In this document: positions 43,146-53,990 of the stretch, piece by piece
Layout of the letters: each line of letters begins with the position of its first letter
Numbering within the stretch: position 1 is the stretch's first letter
DNA from: Salinisphaera sp.
GTDB taxonomy: Bacteria; Pseudomonadota; Gammaproteobacteria; Nevskiales; Salinisphaeraceae
NCBI GenBank assembly: GCA_027858915.1
Contig: JAQIBT010000110.1
Location: 62,001 to 126,000 of the forward strand
Length of the DNA stretch: 64,000 bases
Direction: 5' to 3'
Notes under the pieces: generated by a model
What the model was told of the DNA's origin: nothing
Databases searched by the model: none
What the model saw: the letters and a program-made list of their open reading frames with translations, nothing else
Position numbers and translations under genes: made by a program

Positions 43146-44540
43146 TTATAGGCTAGCAGCGCGCTCGGTTGGAGTCGAGACAGCCCGTTCAATCCCTTCG
43201 CCGGCGACGCATGCCAGATGGTCGATCTGCTCGGGTGTGATGACATACGGCGGCATGAAATAAATCGTGTCGCCCAGCGGACGCAGCAGCGCACCGCGCG
43301 TCAGCGCGTGGCGATAGACCGACAGCCCGCGGCGCTCGCGCCAGTCGAACGGCGCACGGGTGGCCTTGTCGGCCACCATCTCGATCGCCAGCACCATGCC
43401 GGTCTGTCGCACCTCGGCCACATTGGGATGATCGGCCAGTGTTGCCGTGGCGGCGGCCATGTGGCGTGACAGCAGCTGATTGCGAGCCAGCTGATCGCGT
43501 GCGGCAAACTCATCCAGCGTGGCGAGCGCTGCGGCACAGGCCAACGGATTACCGGTATAGGAGTGCGAATGCAGGAACGCGCTGAGATTCTCGTAATCGT
43601 CGTAGAACGCCTGGTAGATATCGTCGGTGGTCATGGTGACCGACAGCGGCAGATAGCCAGCCGTCAATCCTTTCGACAAACACATGAAATCCGGAGTGAT
43701 GCCGCGGGGCTCTCCTTCCGGGCCGGCCTGCTCGCAGGCAAACAACGTGCCGGTGCGGCCAAATCCGACCGCGATCTCGTCGGCAATCAGATGCACGTTA
43801 TGTCGACTGCAGGCGTCGCGCAGCAGTTCCAGATAGACCGGATGGAACATGCGCATATTGCCGGCGCACTGAATCAGCGGCTCGACGATCACTGCACAGG
43901 TCTCATGCGCATGCTCGGCCAGCAGTGCTTCCATATCCGCGAACACCTCGCGGCTATGCTGCTCCCAGCTCACACCCGGCTCGCGATGAAAACAGTCCGG
44001 CGAGCGCGCAGTCAGCGGCTTGAGCAACAACGGCTCATAGGTCTTCTTGTAGAGCGCGACATCGCCGACCGCCAGCGCGCCGAGTGTTTCTCCGTGGTAA
44101 CTGTTGGAGAGATTGATGAAGCGGGTCTTCTCGCCTTGGCCGGTATTGCGCCAGTAGTGAAAACTCATCTTCAATGCCACCTCGACCGCGGCCGAGCCGT
44201 TGTCCGAGTAGAACACCCGATCCAGACCGTTAGGGGTGACCTCGACCAGGCGCTCGGCAAGCTCGACCGCCGGCTCGTGCGAGAACCCGGCCAGCATCAC
44301 GTGTTCCAACGTATCCAGCTGATGCTTGACGCGTGCATTGATGGCCGGGTTGGCATGGCCGAATATATTGACCCACCAGGAGCTGACCGCGTCGATATAA
44401 CGATTGCCGTCGAAGTCTTCCAGCCATACGCCTTCGCCGCGCGCGATCGGCACCGGCGGCAGGGTTTCGGTGTCTTTCATCTGCGTACAGGGATGCCAGA
44501 GTACGCGTAGATCGCGGTCGATCAGATCTTGATTGGTCAT
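43146..44540 (-). CDS. bioA: Adenosylmethionine-8-amino-7-oxononanoate aminotransferase
   Basis: PLP enzyme of biotin synthesis making 7,8-diaminononanoate with S-adenosylmethionine as amino donor. Seen: LWHPCTQMKD near residue 14, SSWWVNIFGHANPAI, YSDNGSAAVEVALKM, SYHGETLGAL, the DEIAVGFGRTG Asp, the PLP lysine in LSKGLTAGYLPLS near residue 285, and HSHSYTGNPLACAAA. The true start is the ATG at 44540; the frame stays open upstream by chance under the next gene. Length 464 residues is slightly long. No other bio gene is next to it. Confidence 0.96.
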   Translation of the reverse strand: MTNQDLIDRDLRVLWHPCTQMKDTETLPPVPIARGEGVWLEDFDGNRYIDAVSSWWVNIFGHANPAINARVKHQLDTLEHVMLAGFSHEPAVELAERLVEVTPNGLDRVFYSDNGSAAVEVALKMSFHYWRNTGQGEKTRFINLSNSYHGETLGALAVGDVALYKKTYEPLLLKPLTARSPDCFHREPGVSWEQHSREVFADMEALLAEHAHETCAVIVEPLIQCAGNMRMFHPVYLELLRDACSRHNVHLIADEIAVGFGRTGTLFACEQAGPEGEPRGITPDFMCLSKGLTAGYLPLSVTMTTDDIYQAFYDDYENLSAFLHSHSYTGNPLACAAALATLDEFAARDQLARNQLLSRHMAAATATLADHPNVAEVRQTGMVLAIEMVADKATRAPFDWRERRGLSVYRHALTRGALLRPLGDTIYFMPPYVITPEQIDHLACVAGEGIERAVSTPTERAASL

Positions 44541-44616
44541 ATGCGCTTCGTCTGTCGATAAAATACCGCCGACGGGCGGCGGGAAGGTCTGGATCACATG
44601 GTGCGCTTCGGCCGGT

Positions 44617-45660
44617 TCAGTCGGCCAGCGTGAGCAACGTATAAGGCGCTTCGTGCGGCGCGCGCTCATCGCGCGGATGATCGTCTTCCAGCGCCAATGC
44701 CCGGTCTGGATCATAGACCACGAACAGCCGCCCGTCTGGCAACACCGCCACGCCTTCGGCCTTGTTGGCGAATTCGAGTACGCCGCCGTTCTCTTCAGTA
44801 ACCAGCACCGGCGCGCGCCCGGCCTGAAAATCGGCCAGCGACAACGACCAGAGATAAGCGCCGAGTCGATCGCTGCCGTCCTCGTTGTCGACCTCGAAGC
44901 TGGTGAGAAAATACAGTCGCCGATTGGCCGGATCGTATTCGAGACTCGACAGCCCGACGGGATAGCGCACGCTTTGCCATTGCGCTGGGTCGAATTCGTA
45001 TAGTACTTCGAAGTCGCCGGTGAACTTGAGCTGGCCGTTATCCATGCGATATGGCACACCCACGACCTCGGCCACATATTCGAAATCGTCGTGGTGGGCG
45101 CCTACTTCGCGAATGCCGAACAGCAACAGCGGATCTGCGCCGTTCTCGCCCGGCACACTCGCCAGCCCTTCAACCTTGAAGTACGGCGCGCCAATCGCTT
45201 CGGCGAGGTCTGCGCGCAGGCCGACCGAGCTCAGAATACCGTCGTTCTCCCGATCGGCCACCAGCTGTGGCGTGCCGGGCTCGTTGCAAGGCCAGACCAG
45301 CAAACGATTGTATCGATCCTTCGCCGCATCGGCTTTATCTACCCGATCGAAACCGGTGCTCGCCACCAGATAAGCGCCGTCGTCGGTGAGCGCGAAGTCT
45401 TCGTATTTTTCGGCTGTTCGGACCAGATCGGCGGTGTAGAACTCGAGCGTGTCCGTTCGCGGCACGCCGTGCTCGTCGATCGCCAGGGCGAATACCGGCG
45501 AGCGATGATCGCCTGGCACTTGTTTGTCGCTGCCGAACACCAGCCGCTGGCCGTTCCAGGCGACCGCCGAGATCTCGACGTTGACGGGCTCACCCCCGTC
45601 GTCTGTCAGACCGGATTCGAAACAGGCGAATACGCCCTTGCTCACGATACGTGCTTGCAT
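44617..45660 (-). CDS. Unrecognised 347-residue cytoplasmic protein, possibly beta-propeller
   Basis: I do not recognise this family. The protein starts MQARIVSKGVFACFESG, has no signal peptide or membrane helix, and is strongly acidic. It shows repeated short strands with aromatic and Asp-Gly turns (GQRLVFGSDK, DDGAYLVAST, NGGVLEFANKAEGVAV, PDGRLFVVYD), a pattern found in beta-propeller lactonase-like or esterase-like-phytase proteins; that is an inference. The codon use resembles its neighbours, so it is a genuine gene. It lies between ubiA and bioA on the same strand, with a weak hairpin (44566-44582) and TATTTTAT after it. Confidence 0.75.
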   Translation of the reverse strand: MQARIVSKGVFACFESGLTDDGGEPVNVEISAVAWNGQRLVFGSDKQVPGDHRSPVFALAIDEHGVPRTDTLEFYTADLVRTAEKYEDFALTDDGAYLVASTGFDRVDKADAAKDRYNRLLVWPCNEPGTPQLVADRENDGILSSVGLRADLAEAIGAPYFKVEGLASVPGENGADPLLLFGIREVGAHHDDFEYVAEVVGVPYRMDNGQLKFTGDFEVLYEFDPAQWQSVRYPVGLSSLEYDPANRRLYFLTSFEVDNEDGSDRLGAYLWSLSLADFQAGRAPVLVTEENGGVLEFANKAEGVAVLPDGRLFVVYDPDRALALEDDHPRDERAPHEAPYTLLTLAD

Positions 45661-45733
45661 AAGAACTCACGAGCATGAAAAGAGGCAGCGCGCGGCGCTG
45701 TGGATTCCAATATCTGTTATTGAATAGCCAATA

Positions 45734-46609
45734 TCATCGAACCGCCAGATCGAGCACGATCCCGACGAACACGATACCGCCGACGATATTGTGCTGCATG
45801 AAGGCCTTGAAACAGGATTCACGGTCGCGATGACGCGTAAGCCATTGATGATAGAACGCTATGCCAATAGCAACCGCCAGACCCAGGGCATAGAAAACAC
45901 CGAGCCCGAACGCCAGGCCCACGCCGATCAGCAGCGCAAAATGTACGATCTGGCAAACCCCGATCATCGCCCGATCATAGCGCCCCCACAGAATCGCCGT
46001 GGACTTGACGCCGATCTCCAGATCATCGTCTCGATCCACCATCGCATAGAACGTGTCGTAGACCAGGGCCCAGATCAGCGTGGCGGCGAACAAGAGCCAG
46101 CCACCTGCGGGCACGTGCGCGCTTTGGGCGGCAAAGGCCATGGGTATGGCCCAACCAAACGCCGCCCCAAGAAACATCTGCGGCCAGTGGGTCGCGCGCT
46201 TGGTGAACGGGTACAGCACCGCGAGCCCAACGCCAACCACGGACAAACCGATAGTCAGCCAGTTCAGGGTCAATACCAGCGCAAACGACAACAGGCAGAG
46301 AACGGCGAACAATACCAGCGCTTCGCGGCTGGAAATCTCTCCGGTCGCGAGCGGTCGAGCCCGGGTACGCTGGACGTGACCGTCGATCTTGCGGTCGGCG
46401 AAGTCATTGATCACGCAGCCGGCCGAGCGCATCAGCACCGCACCCGCGACAAACACGAACAACACCCACGGATCAGGCAGGCCGCCGGCGGCCAGCCAGA
46501 GCGCCCACAACATCGGCCACAACACCAGGAAAATGCCGATTGGCTTGTTCAGCCGCGTCAGTCGCAGATAGATATCCGCGCGCGAACCGCGCCCTGCAAT
46601 GGTGCTCAT
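45734..46609 (-). CDS. ubiA: 4-hydroxybenzoate polyprenyltransferase
   Basis: Integral membrane enzyme that prenylates 4-hydroxybenzoate in ubiquinone synthesis. Seen: RLNKPIGIFLVLWPMLWAL, first Asp-rich motif NDFADRKIDGHVQRT, second YDTFYAMVDRDDDLEIGVKS, and about eight or nine transmembrane helices. The ATG at 46609 (MSTIAGRG) was chosen over an upstream extension. About 291 residues. Its prenyl donor would come from ispB further along the window. ubiC is not beside it. Confidence 0.95.
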   Translation of the reverse strand: MSTIAGRGSRADIYLRLTRLNKPIGIFLVLWPMLWALWLAAGGLPDPWVLFVFVAGAVLMRSAGCVINDFADRKIDGHVQRTRARPLATGEISSREALVLFAVLCLLSFALVLTLNWLTIGLSVVGVGLAVLYPFTKRATHWPQMFLGAAFGWAIPMAFAAQSAHVPAGGWLLFAATLIWALVYDTFYAMVDRDDDLEIGVKSTAILWGRYDRAMIGVCQIVHFALLIGVGLAFGLGVFYALGLAVAIGIAFYHQWLTRHRDRESCFKAFMQHNIVGGIVFVGIVLDLAVR

Positions 46610-46781
46610 CTGTGGTGTCTCCAGGCGGCAAGGATCGCCGCCACGCATATCAAACCGTGAAACCGATCTGTTGACTGCATGGGCCAGCTACCCACAACAA
46701 AGCGCAAACGGTACCATGCACCAAATTCAGACGGCAGCGATGCGTTGATCGCATCCAGCACAGCACGTCATTGGAGCCTCC

Positions 46782-48146
46782 ATGTCTGCGCCATCCCAAT
46801 CTGGTGGTATACCCATCACCGACTCTCGGCAACTGGTCGAGTATTTCGAAAATGCCTGCAAACCGCCGAGTCGCTGGCGCCTGGGTACCGAACACGAGAA
46901 GTTCGTTTTCGATCGTGACACATTGCGCCCCCTGCCCTTCGACGGCGAGCAGAGCATCTCCAGCTTCCTCGAAAAGCTCAAGCGCTTCGGCTGGCAGGCC
47001 ATGCACGAAGACGGCAAGCTGGTAGCGCTTGAACTCGGTCAGTGTCATATCACGCTCGAGCCGGGCGGCCAGCTCGAACTGGCGGGTGCACCGGTCGAAA
47101 ACGTCCATGAAGTCTGCGAGGAAGTCCATGCCCATCTGCGCCAGGTCAAGGAAGTGGCCAGCGAGATGAACGTCGGGCTGATCGGCCTGGGTTTCCAACC
47201 CAAATGGCCGCGCGCTGACTGTCCGTGGATGCCCAAGCAGCGCTACGACATCATGAAAGCGTATATGCCCAAGGTTGGCAATCTGGGACTGGACATGATG
47301 CTGCGGACCTCGACCGTGCAGATCAATCTCGATTACGGCTCCGAAGCCGACATGATCAAGAAATTTCGTGTTGGCCTGGCACTGCAGCCCATCGCTACGG
47401 CGCTGTTTGCCAACTCGCCGTTCACCGAGGGCAAACCCAACGGCTTCGTATCCTATCGCAGCCAGATATGGACCGATACCGACCCCGATCGCTGCGGCAT
47501 GCTCGACTGGGTGTTCGAAGACAGCATGGGCTTCGAGCGCTACAAGGACTTTGCCCTCGACGTGCCGATGTATTTTGTCTATCGCGACGGGCGCTATATT
47601 GACGCCTCCGGCCAGTCATTTCGCGACTTCATGGCCGGCAAGCTGCCGGCCCTGCCGGGCGAGCGGCCGATGATGTCCGATTGGGACGATCATCTGACCA
47701 CGCTGTTTCCCGAGGTACGGCTGAAGCGTTTCATGGAGATGCGCGGCGCCGACGGTGGCCCATGGCGGCGTTTATGCGCCCTGCCCGCGCTCTGGGCCGG
47801 CCTGTGCTACGACAGCCAGTCGCTCGACGAAGCCTGGCAGCTGGTCGCCGACTTCAGCACCGAAGAACGCAATCATCTGCGCGACCAGGCGCCGATCCAC
47901 GGCCTGAAGACGTCTTTCCGTGGCGCCACGATGCAAGATCTCGCCCGCAAGACTGTCGCTATCGCCCAGGCCGGTCTTGTCCGTCGCGCTCGTCTGGACA
48001 GCCAGGATCGCGACGAGAGCATCTATCTGGAGCAGCTGGCTGAAATCGCCGAAACCGGCATCACGCCGGCCGAAAACCTCCTCGCACTGTATCACGGCCG
48101 ATGGAACCAGTCGGTGGATCCGGTGTTCTCGGAATTTGCCTACTGA
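46782..48146 (+). CDS. gshA: Glutamate-cysteine ligase, plant/alphaproteobacterial type
   Basis: First step of glutathione synthesis. The sequence belongs to the plant-type GCS2-like group rather than the E. coli GshA group: WRLGTEHEKFVF near residue 32, LELGQCHITLEPGGQLELAG, GLGFQPKWPRAD, MLRTSTVQINLDYG and PERWFAY-type terminal AY (FSEFAY). Length 454 residues matches that group. It stands alone, divergent from ubiA and convergent with queH. gshB is not in the window. Confidence 0.95.
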   Translation: MSAPSQSGGIPITDSRQLVEYFENACKPPSRWRLGTEHEKFVFDRDTLRPLPFDGEQSISSFLEKLKRFGWQAMHEDGKLVALELGQCHITLEPGGQLELAGAPVENVHEVCEEVHAHLRQVKEVASEMNVGLIGLGFQPKWPRADCPWMPKQRYDIMKAYMPKVGNLGLDMMLRTSTVQINLDYGSEADMIKKFRVGLALQPIATALFANSPFTEGKPNGFVSYRSQIWTDTDPDRCGMLDWVFEDSMGFERYKDFALDVPMYFVYRDGRYIDASGQSFRDFMAGKLPALPGERPMMSDWDDHLTTLFPEVRLKRFMEMRGADGGPWRRLCALPALWAGLCYDSQSLDEAWQLVADFSTEERNHLRDQAPIHGLKTSFRGATMQDLARKTVAIAQAGLVRRARLDSQDRDESIYLEQLAEIAETGITPAENLLALYHGRWNQSVDPVFSEFAY

Positions 48147-48194
48147 TGACGAAGTCATCGGCCGCCGCCCTGACGGCCTGATCGTTACAGGCGG

Positions 48195-48932
48195 TCAGGA
48201 ACGGTCGCTGTTGCCGTGCTTGTCCAGCAAGGGATACTCGCCACGACCGGGAAGCGGGCTGACGATCGCTTCCCGGCCATAGAACTTCACGCCTTTCTGT
48301 ACCCGCGCGCGGCCACTGGCCTGGCGATGGCGATTGGTGTCACGCAGGCTGTAAACGCAACCACAGTATTCCTGCTGGTAGAAGGCCTCGCGCTTGGCAA
48401 TCTCGATCATGCGCGCCGCGCCGCCTTTCTTGCGCCAGTTGAGGGTCCAGTAAGTCACATCCGGATAGCGCGAAGTCGCCCGTACACCGGCTTCGTTGAT
48501 CTGCGCCATGTTCTTCCAGCGCGAGATGCCCAGCGTGCTCGAGATCAGATCGTAGCCGTTTTCTGCTGCATACAGCGCAGTACGTTCGAAGCGCATATCG
48601 AAACACACCGTGCAACGACGACCGCGCTCGGGTTCGTTTTCCAGCCCCTGAATGCGATCGAACCAGTTGTCGGTATCGTAATCGCCGTCAATATGCGGAA
48701 TGCCGAGTTCCTCGCAGTAACGGATATCCTCGGCCTTGCGCATCTCGTACTCGGCCTGCGGATGGATGTTCGGATTATAGAAATACACGGAGGTATCGAT
48801 ACCCGAGGCCTTGACTGCTGCCAGCACCTCGCCCGCGCAGGGCGCGCAGCAGGAGTGCATGAGCAAACGGCCACCCGGCTCTGGCGGTACCAGTTCGGGG
48901 CGCTGATAGTCGTCTAAACGATAGGGATTCAT
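48195..48932 (-). CDS. queH: Epoxyqueuosine reductase QueH
   Basis: Reduces epoxyqueuosine to queuosine in tRNA; an iron-sulfur enzyme unrelated to the cobalamin-dependent QueG. Seen: [15 protein letters not shown] (Cys28, Cys29, Cys32), [28 protein letters not shown], the CTVCFDMR Cys pair, [11 protein letters not shown]-like [11 protein letters not shown], and [10 protein letters not shown]. The ATG at 48932 was chosen over an upstream GTG. Length 245 residues. It is convergent with gshA, and the region upstream holds a palindromic repeat element. Confidence 0.95.
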   Translation of the reverse strand: MNPYRLDDYQRPELVPPEPGGRLLMHSCCAPCAGEVLAAVKASGIDTSVYFYNPNIHPQAEYEMRKAEDIRYCEELGIPHIDGDYDTDNWFDRIQGLENEPERGRRCTVCFDMRFERTALYAAENGYDLISSTLGISRWKNMAQINEAGVRATSRYPDVTYWTLNWRKKGGAARMIEIAKREAFYQQEYCGCVYSLRDTNRHRQASGRARVQKGVKFYGREAIVSPLPGRGEYPLLDKHGNSDRS

Positions 48933-49041
48933 GTCGTCACTGAGGTTGTAATGCCATACTCGACAAGCATTGTCCGGTTTCAAGCACCGCGCGTCCACGC
49001 GAGCTCGGCGATTATCGAGGTTTCATGAATAAAGGCAGTCC

Positions 49042-49322
49042 AGGGCCTGTTGCCGTTTCATACGGCCCCGCGTTGCGACCCAAAATCGCGTCAGACAAGG
49101 CGCAGAGCGCTGGCCGCAGTCATTCTGCGGTCCAGCTCTGCAACGCCGGATGGCGGGATTTTGGGCCGCAACCCCCAATAACTAACGATGGGACGGCGGC
49201 TATTTTCCCGCAATACCGCGTTGCAGCTCGCTTATGTAGCTTGGCTACACTGCGCTCCCTGCGCCTTGTCTTGCAAAAAAATAGCCGCCAGCGCGGTGTC
49301 GTATGAAACGGCAACAGGCCCT
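49042..49322. mobile_element. 281-bp nested-palindrome element (MITE/REP-like)
   Basis: Ends 49042-49063 and 49301-49322 are exact 22-bp inverted repeats containing GGCCTGTTGCCGTTTCAT. Inside are further palindromes: 49093-49105 with 49259-49271 (13 of 13), 49195-49206 with 49278-49289 (12 of 12), and 49072-49090 with 49154-49172 (17 of 19). The whole unit could fold into a large branched structure. AGTC occurs just outside both ends (49037-49040 and 49323-49326), a possible target duplication offset by one base. There is no coding frame for a transposase. It fills most of the 370-bp gap between queH and the next gene. Confidence 0.75.
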
Positions 49323-49617
49323 AGTCATGGCCGTCATGTGGATGGCCGTCATCTCGCTGGTGCTGTTCTGGCTGCCCCTGCTCGGCCCGCTGCTGGCGGG
49401 ATTTGTTGGCGGACGCACCGCAGGCACGCCAGGCCGCGGCTTCATGGCCGCTATCCTTCCGGCCATCGTGCTGTCTGTCATGCTGCTGGCGATCGGTACT
49501 GCGCTCACGGGCTTGCCCGTGATTGGGGCTATTGCCAGCATCAGCCTGTTTCTGGTGATTTTTGTGCAGGCTATACCGCTGATTATCGGCGCGGTCGTGG
49601 GCGGCGCTACCGCCTGA
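49303..49617 (+). CDS. Small membrane protein of unknown function
   Basis: A 104-residue hydrophobic protein with three likely transmembrane segments (about 9-35, 48-72, 76-102) and many Gly residues (LLAGFVGGRTAGTPGRG, IIGAVVGGATA) resembling glycine-zipper packing. I cannot name the family. The first ATG (49303) lies inside the right end of the palindromic element, encoding MKRQQAL; ATG codons at 49327 and 49336 just outside the element are equally possible starts, giving 96 or 93 residues. Codon use fits the genome. It stands alone between queH (divergent) and proB (convergent). Confidence 0.65.
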   Translation: MKRQQALVMAVMWMAVISLVLFWLPLLGPLLAGFVGGRTAGTPGRGFMAAILPAIVLSVMLLAIGTALTGLPVIGAIASISLFLVIFVQAIPLIIGAVVGGATA

Positions 49618-49700
49618 GTACCAGGCATCGCTGGCTTGCGAACGAAAACCGATGCTGCCACTCATGCGCCCATTGAACAAAACACGCCGCCGCTGGCAGA

Positions 49701-51954
<2,254 letters not shown>

Positions 51955-51997
51955 CTACACTGATCATCAGCTAGTCAATGCCGTGCCGACAAGACAT

Positions 51998-52022
51998 AAA
52001 AAAGCCCCGCCGAGGCGAGGCT
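51998..52022 (-). terminator. Intrinsic terminator after rpmA
   Basis: On the minus strand AGCCTCGCC pairs with GGCGGGGCT (one G-U pair, tight loop), followed by six T residues. It lies about 28 bases after the rpmA stop, so obgE must rely on read-through or its own promoter. Confidence 0.88.
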
Positions 52023-52049
52023 CTACGGATCAATGTCATCGAACCGCTA

Positions 52050-52310
52050 TCAATCGGCAGGAAGGATCGACACGAACTTGCGGTTGCGCGGACCCTTGAC
52101 CGCAAAGTTCACGACGCCGTCGGTACTGGCATACAGCGTGTAATCACGACCCGTACCTACGTTGCTGCCGGCATGAAAAGAATTACCGCGCTGGCGCACG
52201 ATGATATTGCCGGCCCTGACCTGCTGGCCACCGAATTTCTTGACGCCGAGGCGTTTTGACTCGGAATCGCGACCGTTGCGGGTACTACCGCCTGCTTTTT
52301 TATGTGCCAT
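52050..52310 (-). CDS. rpmA: 50S ribosomal protein L27
   Basis: Ribosomal protein whose N-terminus reaches the peptidyl transferase centre. Seen: [20 protein letters not shown] at the start, [11 protein letters not shown] and GNIIVRQRG, all diagnostic. Length 86 residues is normal. There is no cleavable N-terminal extension as in Firmicutes. It follows rplU by 62 bases. Confidence 0.98.
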   Translation of the reverse strand: MAHKKAGGSTRNGRDSESKRLGVKKFGGQQVRAGNIIVRQRGNSFHAGSNVGTGRDYTLYASTDGVVNFAVKGPRNRKFVSILPAD

Positions 52311-52372
52311 GGGATTATGCCTCCAATATGACTATCGACAAATGGCCACGGGGGCCACGGCCGGGCGCTGTA

Positions 52373-52687
52373 TCAGGCGCCCGGGATCGACGTGATCTTG
52401 AGCTGCGTGTAGTGCTGGCGATGACCATGGCTGCGACGATACTTCTTGCGCCGCTTGAACTTGATCACCTCGATCTTGTCGGCGCGTGCATGCGTCTGCA
52501 CCTCGGCCGAAACGGCTTTCCCTTCGAGCAGCGGCGTGCCGAACTGCACGTCGTCGCCGTCAGAGATCAACAAGACGTCGGCCAGCTCGATCGTGCTGCC
52601 GAGCTCGGCGTCGAGTTTCTCAACGCGCAATACATCGCCCTCAGCGACTCGATACTGTTTACCGCCGGTACGGATAACCGCGTGCAT
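52373..52687 (-). CDS. rplU: 50S ribosomal protein L21
   Basis: Large-subunit ribosomal protein. Seen: MHAVIRTGGKQYRVAEGD at the start and FKRRKKYRRSHGHRQHYT near the C-terminus. The ATG at 52687 is the family start; the upstream open frame to 52810 is not conserved. Length 104 residues is normal. Divergent from ispB, with the shared promoter region 52688-52859, a conserved arrangement. Confidence 0.98.
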   Translation of the reverse strand: MHAVIRTGGKQYRVAEGDVLRVEKLDAELGSTIELADVLLISDGDDVQFGTPLLEGKAVSAEVQTHARADKIEVIKFKRRKKYRRSHGHRQHYTQLKITSIPGA

Positions 52688-52859
52688 GTCCAACTCCACA
52701 TCACAAGATAGTTGCGGGCACAAGCCCGAATTAAGAGGACGGATGATACGGGCTGACGGCCCTGCGGTCAACGTCGAAATCCGCCCGTCCGGGAGAGACC
52801 ATCTTGACATGAAAAGGCGGCCCGCCTAAGTTTGCGGCTGTTTTCGCGATCCCTTCATC

Positions 52860-53828
52860 ATGAGCATCCAGCCGCTGTTCCAGCCGGTCGAAGACGATAT
52901 GCGCGCAGTCGACGCGCTGATCCGGCAACGGCTGAGTTCCGACGTCGTCCTGATCAACACGCTCGGCGAGTACATTATTGCAAGCGGTGGCAAGCGATTG
53001 CGCCCTGCACTGGTGCTGCTCGCAGCGCGCGCTGCCGGCTACCAGGGCGATCAGCATCACGTATTGGCGACCGTGATTGAATTCATTCATACCGCCACGC
53101 TGCTGCACGATGATGTGGTCGACGAGTCGAGCCTGCGGCGGGGTCGCGAGACCGCGAATAACGTCTGGGGCAACGACGCCAGTGTTCTAACCGGTGACTT
53201 CCTCTACTCGCGCGCTTTTCAGATGATGGTCGAGCTTGATTCGTTCGAGGTCATGAAGGTGCTCGCCGATGCCACCAACCGCATCGCCGAGGGCGAAGTC
53301 ATGCAGCTGATGTACAGCCATGATCCGGATCTGGCCGAGTCCGATTATCTGGAAGTCGTGGACCGCAAGACCGCCAGCCTGTTTTCAGCCGGCTGCCGAC
53401 TGGCCGCAGTACTGGCCGGCCGCACGTCCTCCGAATGCGACGCCATGGCAGCCTATGGTCGCCACCTCGGGATTGCCTTCCAGGTCACCGACGACGCGCT
53501 GGACTATGGCCGGGGTGACGAAAGCTACGGCAAGAATCTCGGCGACGATCTCGCCGAAGGCAAGACCACCCTGCCGCTGATCTGTGCGCTGTCGCGACTT
53601 TCCGCCGACACAGCCGCGCCGCTACGCCAGGCCATTCGCGATGGCGATATCACCGCTCTGGATTCGATCATGAAATCGATTGAATCCACCGATGCGATGG
53701 CATACACTTGCGGCCGCGCTGAAGAGGAAGCCGCTATAGCGATCTCCTCTCTGGATATATTCGAGGACTCCGATGCCAAGGCGGCATTAGCTTCTCTCGC
53801 CGAATTCGCGGTTCGGCGCCGATACTGA
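52860..53828 (+). CDS. ispB: Long-chain polyprenyl (octaprenyl) diphosphate synthase
   Basis: Trans-prenyltransferase making the ubiquinone side chain. Seen: GGKRLRPAL at 43-51, first aspartate-rich motif LLHDDVVDES (Asp84, 85, 88), second TDDALDYG, and GDFLYSRAF. Length 322 residues is normal. Product chain length (C40 or C45) cannot be read off. Divergent from rplU, its conserved neighbour; a tRNA-Pro gene begins two bases after its stop. Confidence 0.96.
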   Translation: MSIQPLFQPVEDDMRAVDALIRQRLSSDVVLINTLGEYIIASGGKRLRPALVLLAARAAGYQGDQHHVLATVIEFIHTATLLHDDVVDESSLRRGRETANNVWGNDASVLTGDFLYSRAFQMMVELDSFEVMKVLADATNRIAEGEVMQLMYSHDPDLAESDYLEVVDRKTASLFSAGCRLAAVLAGRTSSECDAMAAYGRHLGIAFQVTDDALDYGRGDESYGKNLGDDLAEGKTTLPLICALSRLSADTAAPLRQAIRDGDITALDSIMKSIESTDAMAYTCGRAEEEAAIAISSLDIFEDSDAKAALASLAEFAVRRRY

Positions 53829-53830
53829 TA

Positions 53831-53907
53831 CGGAGTATAGCTCAGCTTGGTAGAGCGCCACGTTCGGGACGTGGAGGTCGTAGGTTCAAATCCTGCTACT
53901 CCGACCA
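53831..53907 (+). tRNA. tRNA-Pro (anticodon CGG)
   Basis: Cloverleaf with acceptor CGGAGTA/TACTCCG, D arm GCTCAGCTTGGTAGAGC, anticodon stem CCACG/CGTGG with loop TTCGGGA (anticodon CGG), T arm with GTTCAAATC, and encoded ACCA end. The first base C and discriminator A fit proline. It begins two bases after the ispB stop, so it is probably cut from the ispB transcript. Confidence 0.96.
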
Positions 53908-53990
53908 TCGATATCTGCTTTTCACTCGTCGTGTAGCGGGTTGAAATTCCTGCGCCGCCCGATGGCGACGCAAGATCACACCGGTGGCGA

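Noticed and set aside
44541-45077. Open reading frame continuous with bioA, giving a 643-residue protein
   Set aside because: The extra N-terminal part lies over the 347-residue gene in another frame, is rich in Arg, Ser and Trp, and has no bearing on BioA, which starts properly at 44540.
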